Source of the DNA: Betaproteobacteria bacterium HGW-Betaproteobacteria-7 | Lineage (GTDB): Bacteria; Pseudomonadota; Gammaproteobacteria; Burkholderiales; Rhodocyclaceae | Length of the DNA: 64,000 nt | NCBI GenBank assembly: GCA_002840765.1 | Contig: PHCE01000001.1 | Span: forward strand, 186,001-250,000 | Direction of reading: 5' to 3' | In this document: positions 30,393-37,959 of the stretch, piece after piece | Layout: each line of letters starts with the position of its first letter | How positions within the stretch are numbered: position 1 is the stretch's first letter | Position numbers and translations under genes: made by a program | Notes under the pieces: generated by a model | The model's input: the letters and a program-made list of their open reading frames with translations, nothing else | Told to the model about the DNA's origin: nothing | The model's database searches: none

Positions 30393-31129
30393 GTCCCCTC
30401 CGTGATGCCCAACAGACCACCCAGGGTCATCTTTACATCGACCAGCACCCGCTCGGGGAAACGCCGGAATCGTCCATCGAGCATCTCTCGCCAGAAGGCG
30501 TAAGCGCCGCCGCGATAGCGCACCAGTTTGCCGGGGCCGTTCGGGTGGGTGAAATAGCTGCGCAGGAAGGCATCGTTCCACGCGGCGATCTTCTCGACCG
30601 TCGTGCCCTCGGGCACCGGCGCGTTGCCCTGGCAAATGTTGCCCCGCACGTCGACGTTGAAGTAAGGCACTTGGTACAAGGCCGTGGCCGGCGTCGGGCG
30701 GCTTGCCCCCTTCACCGCCCATACCCGCCAGACACGACTGGAGGCCGCAAAAACCAGTCCCGGATGGGGTACACTCTCGCCGCGTTCGCGCCCACCAAAG
30801 GCCTCGGCGTGTTCCTCGTCGACACGGAAGGCGATGTGGCAGCGGGCTGGCGGCACCCACCAGACGATCAGGTCGCCATCCATGTAGAGCACCGTCTCCG
30901 GCAGAAATCCGCCGTGGGCAGTTCGCTTGAGCAGGGCGCGGGCGAGGTCCATCGCCGCACGGGGCGTCATCGCCTGCCCGGCACCGATGACGGCTTCGCC
31001 ATCGACTTCCTCGATGTCATGCACGGTAGCCAGCGCACTACCCTGCTGGCCGTCGTAGATCAGGACCGCCCGGCGCAGATGCACGGTGCCCGCGCTCGGG
31101 GCCTGAATGGAAAACTCGGCTTGGTTCAT
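30389..31129 (-). CDS. PRTRC system protein B (Prok-E2 family D-like)
   Basis: A 246-residue protein. Family knowledge links PRTRC B to prokaryotic E2-like (UBC-fold) proteins. The block PYFNVDVRGNICQGNAPVPEG contains a single Cys in a Gly-Asn-x-Cys-x-Gly setting that could be the E2-type catalytic cysteine. The ATG at 31129 follows AGGAGGTAACAACC, which settles the start. It ends overlapping protein A. Thioester activity has not been shown from this sequence. Confidence 0.85.
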   Translation of the reverse strand: MNQAEFSIQAPSAGTVHLRRAVLIYDGQQGSALATVHDIEEVDGEAVIGAGQAMTPRAAMDLARALLKRTAHGGFLPETVLYMDGDLIVWWVPPARCHIAFRVDEEHAEAFGGRERGESVPHPGLVFAASSRVWRVWAVKGASRPTPATALYQVPYFNVDVRGNICQGNAPVPEGTTVEKIAAWNDAFLRSYFTHPNGPGKLVRYRGGAYAFWREMLDGRFRRFPERVLVDVKMTLGGLLGITEGT

Positions 31130-31149
31130 GGTTGTTACCTCCTCCACGA

Positions 31150-32169
31150 TCAGTTTCCCGCCGAGAGGTGATGAATCAAGCGGTCGATCCGCCGGATGGC
31201 CTCGAAGCGGCTGGCCATCGCCCGCTGCCACGCGCCGAAGGCACCGGGATCGTCCAGCGGCACCCGGACCTCGCCCATGTGCTCGCAGTATTCGCCTTGA
31301 TGGGCGAGTTCAAGAAGATCGTCGTAGATGCGCGTGGTCACGTCCCCGTCGCGCCATGACAGCACGGCGCCGAAGCCGACGAATTCGCCGTCGATGTCGG
31401 GACGAAAACTATCGTCGATGTCCAGGCCGGCCAGCGCCAGCGCATCCTCGGCCACCGCCTTGGCGCCCGGATCGGACAGCCGCTTGATCGCCCGGCGCAG
31501 GAATCGGGCGCACTGCGCCAGTTCCAGCCCGCGCGGCCAGCGCCGGGTCCATGCCGGAAAGGACGCTTCCAGCGTGGCCTTGCTGACCATTTCCGTCCGC
31601 ATCGCTTCGCGCTCTTCTTCATCCTCGCCACAGTGCATGTCCAGTGCGGCTTCCTCGTCTTCTTCGCCGCACCAGTAAAGATAGGTCGCCGCGTCGCAGG
31701 CAATGTCGGGCGTGAACAGCGGATAGACGAAAGCGCTCTGGCGGCACAACACATGCAGGACGACGCTCCCCAAGCCGGGCACGCGGGCACTCAGGGCCTC
31801 CAGCCCCGCCCCCACCGGCCATTCCTGCTCATGGTATTCACACCATGAGGCTTCCACCGCACCGAAGTCGAAGTCTTTCGGCGGCTGGCCGCCGTAGTAG
31901 CGGTAGTAGTCGCCATCGCGAGAGACCATATGCAGGGCAAAGCGCGGTGTCAGGCAATGCAGCGCGCCGATCTGGCGCTTGAGCCAGCCATCGAGCGCCT
32001 GCCGGCAGGCATCGAGGGAGTCGCTCCAGGTCGCTGGGATGTCGCTCTCGTCGAAGGCCTCGGCTTCAATCAAGAAGCGCGACACCGTGGCATTGGCCGC
32101 CAGCAGCGGCCCCGGCGCGATGGTGCGCGGTACCTGCGGATTGATACGGGGCAGGGCCAAGGCCATCAT
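31150..32169 (-). CDS. PRTRC system protein F
   Basis: A 339-residue protein of the PRTRC F family, function unknown. It has a Trp/Tyr-rich middle (YYRYYGGQPPKDFDFG) and an acidic patch (CGEEDEEAALDMHCGEDEEE, about residues 195-215). The ATG overlaps the stop of PRTRC C (ATGATGG), which gives tight coupling. I assign it by size, composition and place in the operon. Confidence 0.75.
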   Translation of the reverse strand: MMALALPRINPQVPRTIAPGPLLAANATVSRFLIEAEAFDESDIPATWSDSLDACRQALDGWLKRQIGALHCLTPRFALHMVSRDGDYYRYYGGQPPKDFDFGAVEASWCEYHEQEWPVGAGLEALSARVPGLGSVVLHVLCRQSAFVYPLFTPDIACDAATYLYWCGEEDEEAALDMHCGEDEEEREAMRTEMVSKATLEASFPAWTRRWPRGLELAQCARFLRRAIKRLSDPGAKAVAEDALALAGLDIDDSFRPDIDGEFVGFGAVLSWRDGDVTTRIYDDLLELAHQGEYCEHMGEVRVPLDDPGAFGAWQRAMASRFEAIRRIDRLIHHLSAGN

Positions 32170-32600
32170 GGTAGCGGGGCCAACATGTCGCTGGTCGGCA
32201 GGACGCGGGCTGTATGGCGTTCCGTCGCATCGCGCCGGGTGCGCAACACGAAGGCACCCCAAGCGCTGCCGCATGCCTGCGTGCCGCGCCGGGTCAGTGC
32301 TTTGGCGAGTTTGCCGGTGATATCCGAGCGCCCCTCGGATTCAACCGTCACAGCAGCCATGAGGGTGGTCAGCCGCTCCCCTTCATCGCCACTCCCACCC
32401 TTGGTTCCGACCGCCTTGCGGAAGGTATATTCCTGCACGCCGTCCCGGACCTCACCTGCCTCGATCTCGGCGCTGATGAGTTCGGGGTATTGGGTGCTGT
32501 AGAGATCGCGGACCTCCTTCGGTTCCATACCCGGCACGTCGGGCAACTGCATGCCGTTGTAGCGGAAGACCCGCCGGATTTCGTTGATTGCAATGCTCAT
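32166..32600 (-). CDS. PRTRC system protein C (ubiquitin-like) with C-terminal extension
   Basis: A 144-residue protein. Residues 1-68 (MSIAINEIRRVFRYNGMQL, then YPELISAEIEAGEVRDG and YTFRKAVGTKGG) match the small beta-grasp, ubiquitin-like PRTRC C family, which usually ends near the GTKG motif at about 70 residues. Here translation continues for some 75 residues rich in Thr, Arg and Ala. The start at 32600 follows AGGAG. The tail must be removed if the diglycine-like end is to be activated by the ThiF protein, or the tail is a separate function. Confidence 0.82.
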   Translation of the reverse strand: MSIAINEIRRVFRYNGMQLPDVPGMEPKEVRDLYSTQYPELISAEIEAGEVRDGVQEYTFRKAVGTKGGSGDEGERLTTLMAAVTVESEGRSDITGKLAKALTRRGTQACGSAWGAFVLRTRRDATERHTARVLPTSDMLAPLP

Positions 32601-32689
32601 CGTTGGACTCCTGTCGTCTGGACGGCCTCCCGAAGGGAAGGCCCTTGCCATCAGTCTCTCGCCGCCCTGCCCGCTTTCAAGGCCGGAAC

Positions 32690-33163
32690 TCAGCCGAACA
32701 GGTCGTAGTGATCGCCACTGGCAGCGGTCACAGAGGCCTGTGGTAGCGCATTGCCACCCTCTTCGGCATCGCCCAAGTCAGCGGTCGTGTCGGATTGTTC
32801 CTTGACCGGGGCTTTCGTCGTGGCCGGTGCGGGGGCGGGCTTGACCGCCTTGGTCATCGCCTCGCCCGCCTTCTTCGCCGATGCCACCTTGGCTGCTTGC
32901 AGCACTTCCTGCGTAGCTTCGGCCTGCTCGGCGAGGCTCTGGCGGACTTCCCGGTAGCCCTTCAATACATCCACGAAACCGGCGTCGAATTCGGCGGGCG
33001 TCGCCGTCAGGCTCAGGGCCTTGGTCAGTGCCGCTTCGTCCACATCCTTCTTCGGCTTGGGAATCACGTTGATCGTCATCCGCCCGGTTTTTTCGTCGGC
33101 ACTGAGCACCATCGTCAAGGTGGCGCTGGTCGCCAAAGCAAACAGTTCTTCGAACATCGTCAT
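32690..33163 (-). CDS. PRTRC system protein E
   Basis: A 157-residue protein. The N-terminal half (FEELFALATSATLTMVLSADEKTGRMTINVIPKPK) is predicted beta-rich. The rest is a long charged helix (EVRQSLAEQAEATQEVLQAAK) and a Pro/Ala-rich tail ending in GDHYDLFG. It matches PRTRC E by size, order and composition. The start MTMFEEL follows GGAGCG. Confidence 0.78.
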   Translation of the reverse strand: MTMFEELFALATSATLTMVLSADEKTGRMTINVIPKPKKDVDEAALTKALSLTATPAEFDAGFVDVLKGYREVRQSLAEQAEATQEVLQAAKVASAKKAGEAMTKAVKPAPAPATTKAPVKEQSDTTADLGDAEEGGNALPQASVTAASGDHYDLFG

Positions 33164-33240
33164 GTCACGCTCCTTCAAAAAAGAAATGCCTTCGAGACCA
33201 TGCTACGAAGGCATTGGGGGTTTTCCAGTGGCTGCGGTGC

Positions 33241-34992
33241 TCAGGCAGCGAGGGCTTCTTCTTCGGCTGTTTCGACCGGCGCAACGGGGAGTTCGTCGCC
33301 TGTCAGACCGATGGATGCTGCGGAAACGGTGCGGCGCGGGTACTGCATGACGACGGGCACGGTGCCCTCGTAGACAAAGGCCGGCACTGCCAGTAGCGAT
33401 TTGATGAAGTCACCCTTCTTCTTCGCCCGCGCCAGCTTGAAAGCCGCCCCCATCTTCGCTTTCAGGCCGATCTCTTCCGACAGGGATTCCAACTCGCTCA
33501 TGGTGAACAGTTCGAGGAACTCTGTGCTCCATTTGAAGTGGCGCCCCTCGTCGACCTCGAGATAGTTGAGCAAGGCTTCCAGATCGCGCAAACCGACGCC
33601 GAAAGCCGCCGAGGCGGTAACCGCCAGCATCAATTGCTCCAGATGCTGCGCGTCGATGGCATCAGCCTCGGGCAGCGCCACCGCGAAATCGAGGCGCTCA
33701 AGCACGCACGGCCCCGCGATCCGCTTGGCCGCTGCTCCAAATTCGATGCTACGGACATCGCCGGCATGGCCGCAGCGGGCCAGCGCGATCATCACGCGTC
33801 GGTTGCGCTCGGGCTTGGCCATCAACTCCTTTGCCGCCCACTTACGCCACTCAGTCACCCGGAAGTCTTTCACCCGCTGCGGAGTCTGGTTCGAGGGCCG
33901 GGCAACGGTCACGTCGGGCTGGTCACGCTTGGCCAGGGTCTTGGCGGTTTTCGGGGGAAGCGGTGGCTCATTCTCGCGCTGCGCCTTGCGCCAAGCAGCA
34001 ACCTTCTGAGTATTGCAGGCGGCGTCGAAGCATTGCGAGAGCGTCACATCGCCGTAGCTACCGGGCAGCGCCGACACCGCGCAACCAAACGAGGCGCAGC
34101 CTTGACAGGCGGCATACTGCGCGGCCCCAACGCCCAACTCACCTTCCGCCGCGATTGGAAGGTAGGCGCTGCCATCGCTCAATTTCACGATCTGCACCAA
34201 CGGATACTGGTCGCGCAAGCCATGGGCCTTGGCCACGACGGCTTGCAGGGTCAATTCGTCGAAATGGGTAGGATGCTGGCAGTAGCCCTCGCCGAGGGAT
34301 TCGTCGAATAGGCCCGCCTGCCGGGCGGAATTATGCGGGCAGGCCGAGCACTGCGCGGTGTCGAAGATGGCGGCGGCCAGTTGGCGGGCGAAGCGTCCCA
34401 ACTGTTCTTTCAGCACACCTACCGGCACCTTGTGTGCAAGCACGCCGGTCAGCACGCTGCTCTGCTTGTCGGGAGGAATGCCGGCCAGCAGTTCGGCGTG
34501 ACCGAGTTGAATCTGGCGGCGCGTGAGCGCGGCCAGGACGGCAGGCGTGCAGGACAGGAGCGCCAACCGCCGCTCCAAGAGTTCCGGCTTCCAGCCGAGG
34601 CTCGCCGCCGCCTCTTCCTTGTCGCCCTTGTGGCGCAGCAACTGGCGCTTGGCGGCCTGCGCTTCCTCGGCATGGGACATGGGGGCGCGGTGGTGGTTCT
34701 CGATGACGGCGATGGCCTCGGCCTCCTCGTCGTTCAAGGCTTCGATGACCACCGGCATGCCGTAGTCGTTGCCGAAGACGTTCTTCGCGGCTCGCCAGCG
34801 GCGCTCGCCGGCCACGATCTCGTAGAGGTCGGAGCCGGGGATGGGACGGACGAGGATGGGCTGGACGACGCGACCGGCGGCGCGCAGACCCGCCTCGAGG
34901 TCGGCCATTTCCACCGGATCGAAGTATTCGCGGGGGTTCTTGCCTTGTACGATGCGATTGATCGGCAAGGTGGGAGTGGCGGGTGTTTCCAT
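33241..34992 (-). CDS. PRTRC system ParB family protein
   Basis: A 583-residue ParB-like protein. It has the N-terminal CTPase/sulfiredoxin-type ParB domain (NPREYFDPVEMADLEAGLR, IVAGERRWRAA, VIENHHRAPMSHAEEAQA) and a central HTH region. Two cysteine clusters follow (CSACPHNSAR to YCQHP, about residues 215-240; CQGCASFGC near 300), possibly metal sites. A long C-terminal domain is specific to PRTRC ParB. Expected to bind element DNA in maintenance. Ribosome site AGGAGAC is upstream. Confidence 0.9.
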   Translation of the reverse strand: METPATPTLPINRIVQGKNPREYFDPVEMADLEAGLRAAGRVVQPILVRPIPGSDLYEIVAGERRWRAAKNVFGNDYGMPVVIEALNDEEAEAIAVIENHHRAPMSHAEEAQAAKRQLLRHKGDKEEAAASLGWKPELLERRLALLSCTPAVLAALTRRQIQLGHAELLAGIPPDKQSSVLTGVLAHKVPVGVLKEQLGRFARQLAAAIFDTAQCSACPHNSARQAGLFDESLGEGYCQHPTHFDELTLQAVVAKAHGLRDQYPLVQIVKLSDGSAYLPIAAEGELGVGAAQYAACQGCASFGCAVSALPGSYGDVTLSQCFDAACNTQKVAAWRKAQRENEPPLPPKTAKTLAKRDQPDVTVARPSNQTPQRVKDFRVTEWRKWAAKELMAKPERNRRVMIALARCGHAGDVRSIEFGAAAKRIAGPCVLERLDFAVALPEADAIDAQHLEQLMLAVTASAAFGVGLRDLEALLNYLEVDEGRHFKWSTEFLELFTMSELESLSEEIGLKAKMGAAFKLARAKKKGDFIKSLLAVPAFVYEGTVPVVMQYPRRTVSAASIGLTGDELPVAPVETAEEEALAA

Positions 34993-35094
34993 AAAGGTCT
35001 CCTGCTGTTGGATACCTTCATGCTCTCGTAAGATGGACGGCCTTCAAGGGCATGCCCGGACCGGAAAACGCTCACTACCCGCTCGGGCCACCCG

Positions 35095-35340
35095 TCAAGT
35101 CTGGGCTGGGTTGCCTGCGCCCTTCGCCAGTTCGACCAGGTCTTCCGCAGCCTGCTTGCCCCACCGCAGGCAATGCGCCAGCGAGCTTTCTTCGTGGTGC
35201 ACGCCGTTCAGTTCGCACTGCTTGCCGCTCTCGATCCGATTCCAAGCCTGTTGCGCCTGGTTGAGCAAGTGATGGACCTCGATCAGCGCCACGCGCTCCT
35301 CCCAGGTGATTCGGTCGATCAGGTGTTTTTCCAGAGGCAT
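35095..35340 (-). CDS. small hypothetical protein
   Basis: An 81-residue helical protein beginning MPLEKHLIDRITWEERVALIEVHHLL. It contains HHEESSLAHCLRWGKQAAEDLVELA. Its start overlaps the ART-like gene end (TGAAATG), with GAGGGC upstream. No family is recognised. It sits between the ART-like gene and parB in one operon, so it could be an immunity or partner protein; this is a guess from position. Confidence 0.6.
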   Translation of the reverse strand: MPLEKHLIDRITWEERVALIEVHHLLNQAQQAWNRIESGKQCELNGVHHEESSLAHCLRWGKQAAEDLVELAKGAGNPAQT

Positions 35341-35341
35341 T

Positions 35342-35917
35342 TCAGGCCCTCGTCGAGTGAGTACAGCCAACAAAGCGCTTCAGGCGCGTCATCAACTGCT
35401 GGCGGTGATCGGGAAACCGGGAGAGGTTCGGATCGGTGGCATCCTGCTTCCACCAGAGGCTCGCGTAATCGGAGACAACACCGTTGTAGCCACACTGCGG
35501 CCCGTCCTCATCGAACTCGGCGCACAGGCGTCGGATCGCCTCGCGGTGGCTCAAGCGAGTGATGGACACCAGCGTGCCCGGGTTCCACACCACCCAGACG
35601 TTGCCGCCGAAGCCGCACACCGCATCCATGCCCGAGTCGGCAAAGAAAGCGTCCCAGACATCGCCCTGCGTGTTCCGCCCGTCGAGGCGATCCGTCCAAC
35701 GAGCCGACGGTGCAAGTCGCGCTTCCAGCACGCAACCGCCCGTCTCATACATGCCGTATTCGTAGGCAAGGGTCAGCGACTCGCTCAGGCAGATGCCGGT
35801 GCCGGTGTAGTTGCGGGAACGTGAGCGCCGGAAGCCTTCGCGCAAGATGATGCGGGCGGCAGTATCGCGGGTGCCGTGGTAGAGCGGGCCGATCAAGCGA
35901 GTCGTCGAGGTATCCAT
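35342..35917 (-). CDS. ADP-ribosyltransferase-like protein
   Basis: A 191-residue protein whose N-terminus has the pattern of small ART-fold enzymes: LYHGTRDTAARIILREGF (residues 12-29, candidate H-G-T motif) followed by GTGICLSESLTLAYEYG (about 39-55, candidate S/Y motif with Ala-x-x-Tyr). A third catalytic Glu/Gln cannot be chosen with confidence; ARLAPSARW or CAEFDED are options. It is the first gene of the PRTRC operon. It could modify a host or phage target. A search by structure would be needed to confirm it. Confidence 0.6.
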   Translation of the reverse strand: MDTSTTRLIGPLYHGTRDTAARIILREGFRRSRSRNYTGTGICLSESLTLAYEYGMYETGGCVLEARLAPSARWTDRLDGRNTQGDVWDAFFADSGMDAVCGFGGNVWVVWNPGTLVSITRLSHREAIRRLCAEFDEDGPQCGYNGVVSDYASLWWKQDATDPNLSRFPDHRQQLMTRLKRFVGCTHSTRA

Positions 35918-36064
35918 CCCCCCAGCGTCTCATCCGATCATTCATTTACAAGGCCTGGTCTGGATCAGAACGACTCATCGGATATGGAAAAAGTGAGCAA
36001 CGATAGGCTTTTTCCGGGGTACGTGACACGAAAACTGTATCAATCTGAAAATCACGGAGCCCGA

Positions 36065-37423
36065 CTAATAGCAGCGGGAAGATTGCATAAGTTCATCGAA
36101 GGTGTCGCTGTGCCGTAGGTAAAGGCCCTTCGTCAAAGCGATGTTCTGGGCGGGCTTCCGCCCAACGGCGGCGCATGTTGCCACGATGTCCCGATAGACC
36201 TTCTCGGGAATTGTTTGTCTCCCGGCATAGTTCATGAAGTAGTCAGGCATCTGCGTACTGACCCGGTCACCTCGCGGGACCATGATGACGCTCGGCTGGC
36301 TTCCATGGGCGGCAAACGTCAGGTACTGCCAACTTGGCTCCGGTACACCTCGATCCGGCACGGCATCGATGGAAAGCGCCAGGTCCCCACCGTGCGTCAA
36401 GGCGAGGTAGGCTTCTCGTGCGTGCTTTCCCATCTCGGCGATCAGAATGCATGCCTTGCTTGGCTCGTAGTATTCATGCCTTACCTGAAAACCCAGGATG
36501 TCCAGCAAGCGGTCGAATTTTCCCGGCGGCAGGGCCTGCCGCCCGGCGATCATCCAATTGATCTCCTTGACGGTGACCTTGATCGAATCGGCGATTGCTT
36601 TTTTGCCACCAGGCCAGCAGTGGATCATGCTGCTGACCTCGTTGCTTGCCGTGCTATCGAAATACTCCGTAGGCTCCTTAGCAGGGATATCTCCACTGTT
36701 CGGATCGGCCATCGCCTCATCCGCATCACCTGAGAAGAGCCAGTTTTTCAGTTTTGGATCGTTCGATGCGTCCCAGTAGCGCGGGATATTTGCAGGGACG
36801 TTCATTTGCCAAGCAGATAACCAATCCCCCTGCGTCCAGTCCAGGTTATCGGACACGTCGACCTTTGGCTCAACGAACGGAAGTTCTTTCCAATGCTCGG
36901 CGAGTTGGCGCTGGCCGACTCTGCTGAAATGCTGGCAACGAAAACTGAAAGCCTTGTCTGCAATTTTGTGGAGTTCATCTAGCGATTTCGGCAAGTAGAA
37001 CTGGAGTTGCCTGGCATCCTTCTGCCCGTTTCGCAGTACCGCAGCATGAGACTTATCGTTTGATGCGGCGATCTCGACCGTGATGCCCGCGCCTTGAAGC
37101 ACCTCGATAAAGCCCTGATCGGCGGCCGCGCAGTTGCGGCTGATCCGCAAGCGTTCAGGCTTACCTCGCATCTCCGGCAGGCAATTCCAGAACTCGGTCA
37201 GGACATCGATGATCGGGCGCGGGACGTCGAGGCGCACAAATCGGACGGCAGTAGCCGGCAATCCTGGCAAGGAAACGCCATACATGATCAACGGCAAGAA
37301 TCCGACCTTTTCGGCCTCGGCCAGAGGTAAAGCATCGGCGGTAAAAATCACGCCGCGAGATGGATGCAAAAAGACGTGGCGCGCAGTGGCTAGCGTGAAA
37401 TTGTGTTCCCTGACGATCGTCAT
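36065..37423 (-). CDS. hypothetical protein with HTH-like segment
   Basis: A 452-residue soluble protein I do not recognise. Around residues 270-310 the stretch KKAIADSIKVTVKEINWMI followed by GRQALPPGKFDRLLDILGF resembles a Cro/C1-type helix-turn-helix. The N-terminal 90 residues are beta-rich. The gene is divergent from the long leader of the methylase-helicase gene. A regulator of the element is possible. Confidence 0.6.
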   Translation of the reverse strand: MTIVREHNFTLATARHVFLHPSRGVIFTADALPLAEAEKVGFLPLIMYGVSLPGLPATAVRFVRLDVPRPIIDVLTEFWNCLPEMRGKPERLRISRNCAAADQGFIEVLQGAGITVEIAASNDKSHAAVLRNGQKDARQLQFYLPKSLDELHKIADKAFSFRCQHFSRVGQRQLAEHWKELPFVEPKVDVSDNLDWTQGDWLSAWQMNVPANIPRYWDASNDPKLKNWLFSGDADEAMADPNSGDIPAKEPTEYFDSTASNEVSSMIHCWPGGKKAIADSIKVTVKEINWMIAGRQALPPGKFDRLLDILGFQVRHEYYEPSKACILIAEMGKHAREAYLALTHGGDLALSIDAVPDRGVPEPSWQYLTFAAHGSQPSVIMVPRGDRVSTQMPDYFMNYAGRQTIPEKVYRDIVATCAAVGRKPAQNIALTKGLYLRHSDTFDELMQSSRCY

Positions 37424-37528
37424 CGTTGCTCCCGATTACCCTGGCGGATTGTCTTGTCGGGAATTATGACGGAAAAGACCTCCGGCGCATCGAAGGGTAT
37501 TTGCCTTGCCCTCGTAACAAGCTCCGCC

Positions 37529-37959
37529 AATTCCAAGCGCTTGAGCTTGGCAAATTTCACTGCACTCTTGAGCCCTTACTTGCTCGCCGCCAAACTGTAA
37601 GGGCTATCCGCGGGCATGGTGTCCGCACAGCCTTCACGGCGAAAACCATCGCTTTGAAGCCAGCCCTGCTGGCGCCGCAGTCGTTACCTGCCTGCCTTGA
37701 CGGTCCACCGCCGCCCTGTCCGGGGTCCGCACTTCATCCCGAACTGAGACCCACGCCGGCCGACATCCGTCGACCGGTTCCTTGAACCCAGGCACATCCA
37801 CTTTGCCCACGCCGTCGACTTCACCCTGAAGTCCGACGCAGCTTTTTCGCGCCTGTCCGTGACCGAAGCATCGGTCATGGACAGGCCTTTGCCATCCCAC
37901 CGGGGAGCACGCCTCCCCTCGGGACCGGTGTGTTCCCCATTTTTCTTTGGAGAACACCC
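37529..37959 (+). ncRNA. long structured leader of the methylase-helicase gene
   Basis: A 431-nt non-coding stretch collinear with the leader at 43998-44440. Shared parts are AATTCCAAGCGCTTG (37529-37543), CGCACAGCCTTCA (37624-37636), core hairpin GCAG-TCGTTAC-CTGC (37677-37691) and a 3' module. The module is ATCCC at 37894, hairpin GGGGAG/CTCCCC (37902-37918), GGGA, and GTGTTC (37930) paired to GAACAC (37952) around the TTTGGAG ribosome site. A strong extra hairpin, CCTGTCC...GGACAGG with internal TGACCGA/TCGGTCA, is at 37852-37885. The 3' stem would occlude the ribosome site. Confidence 0.7.
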
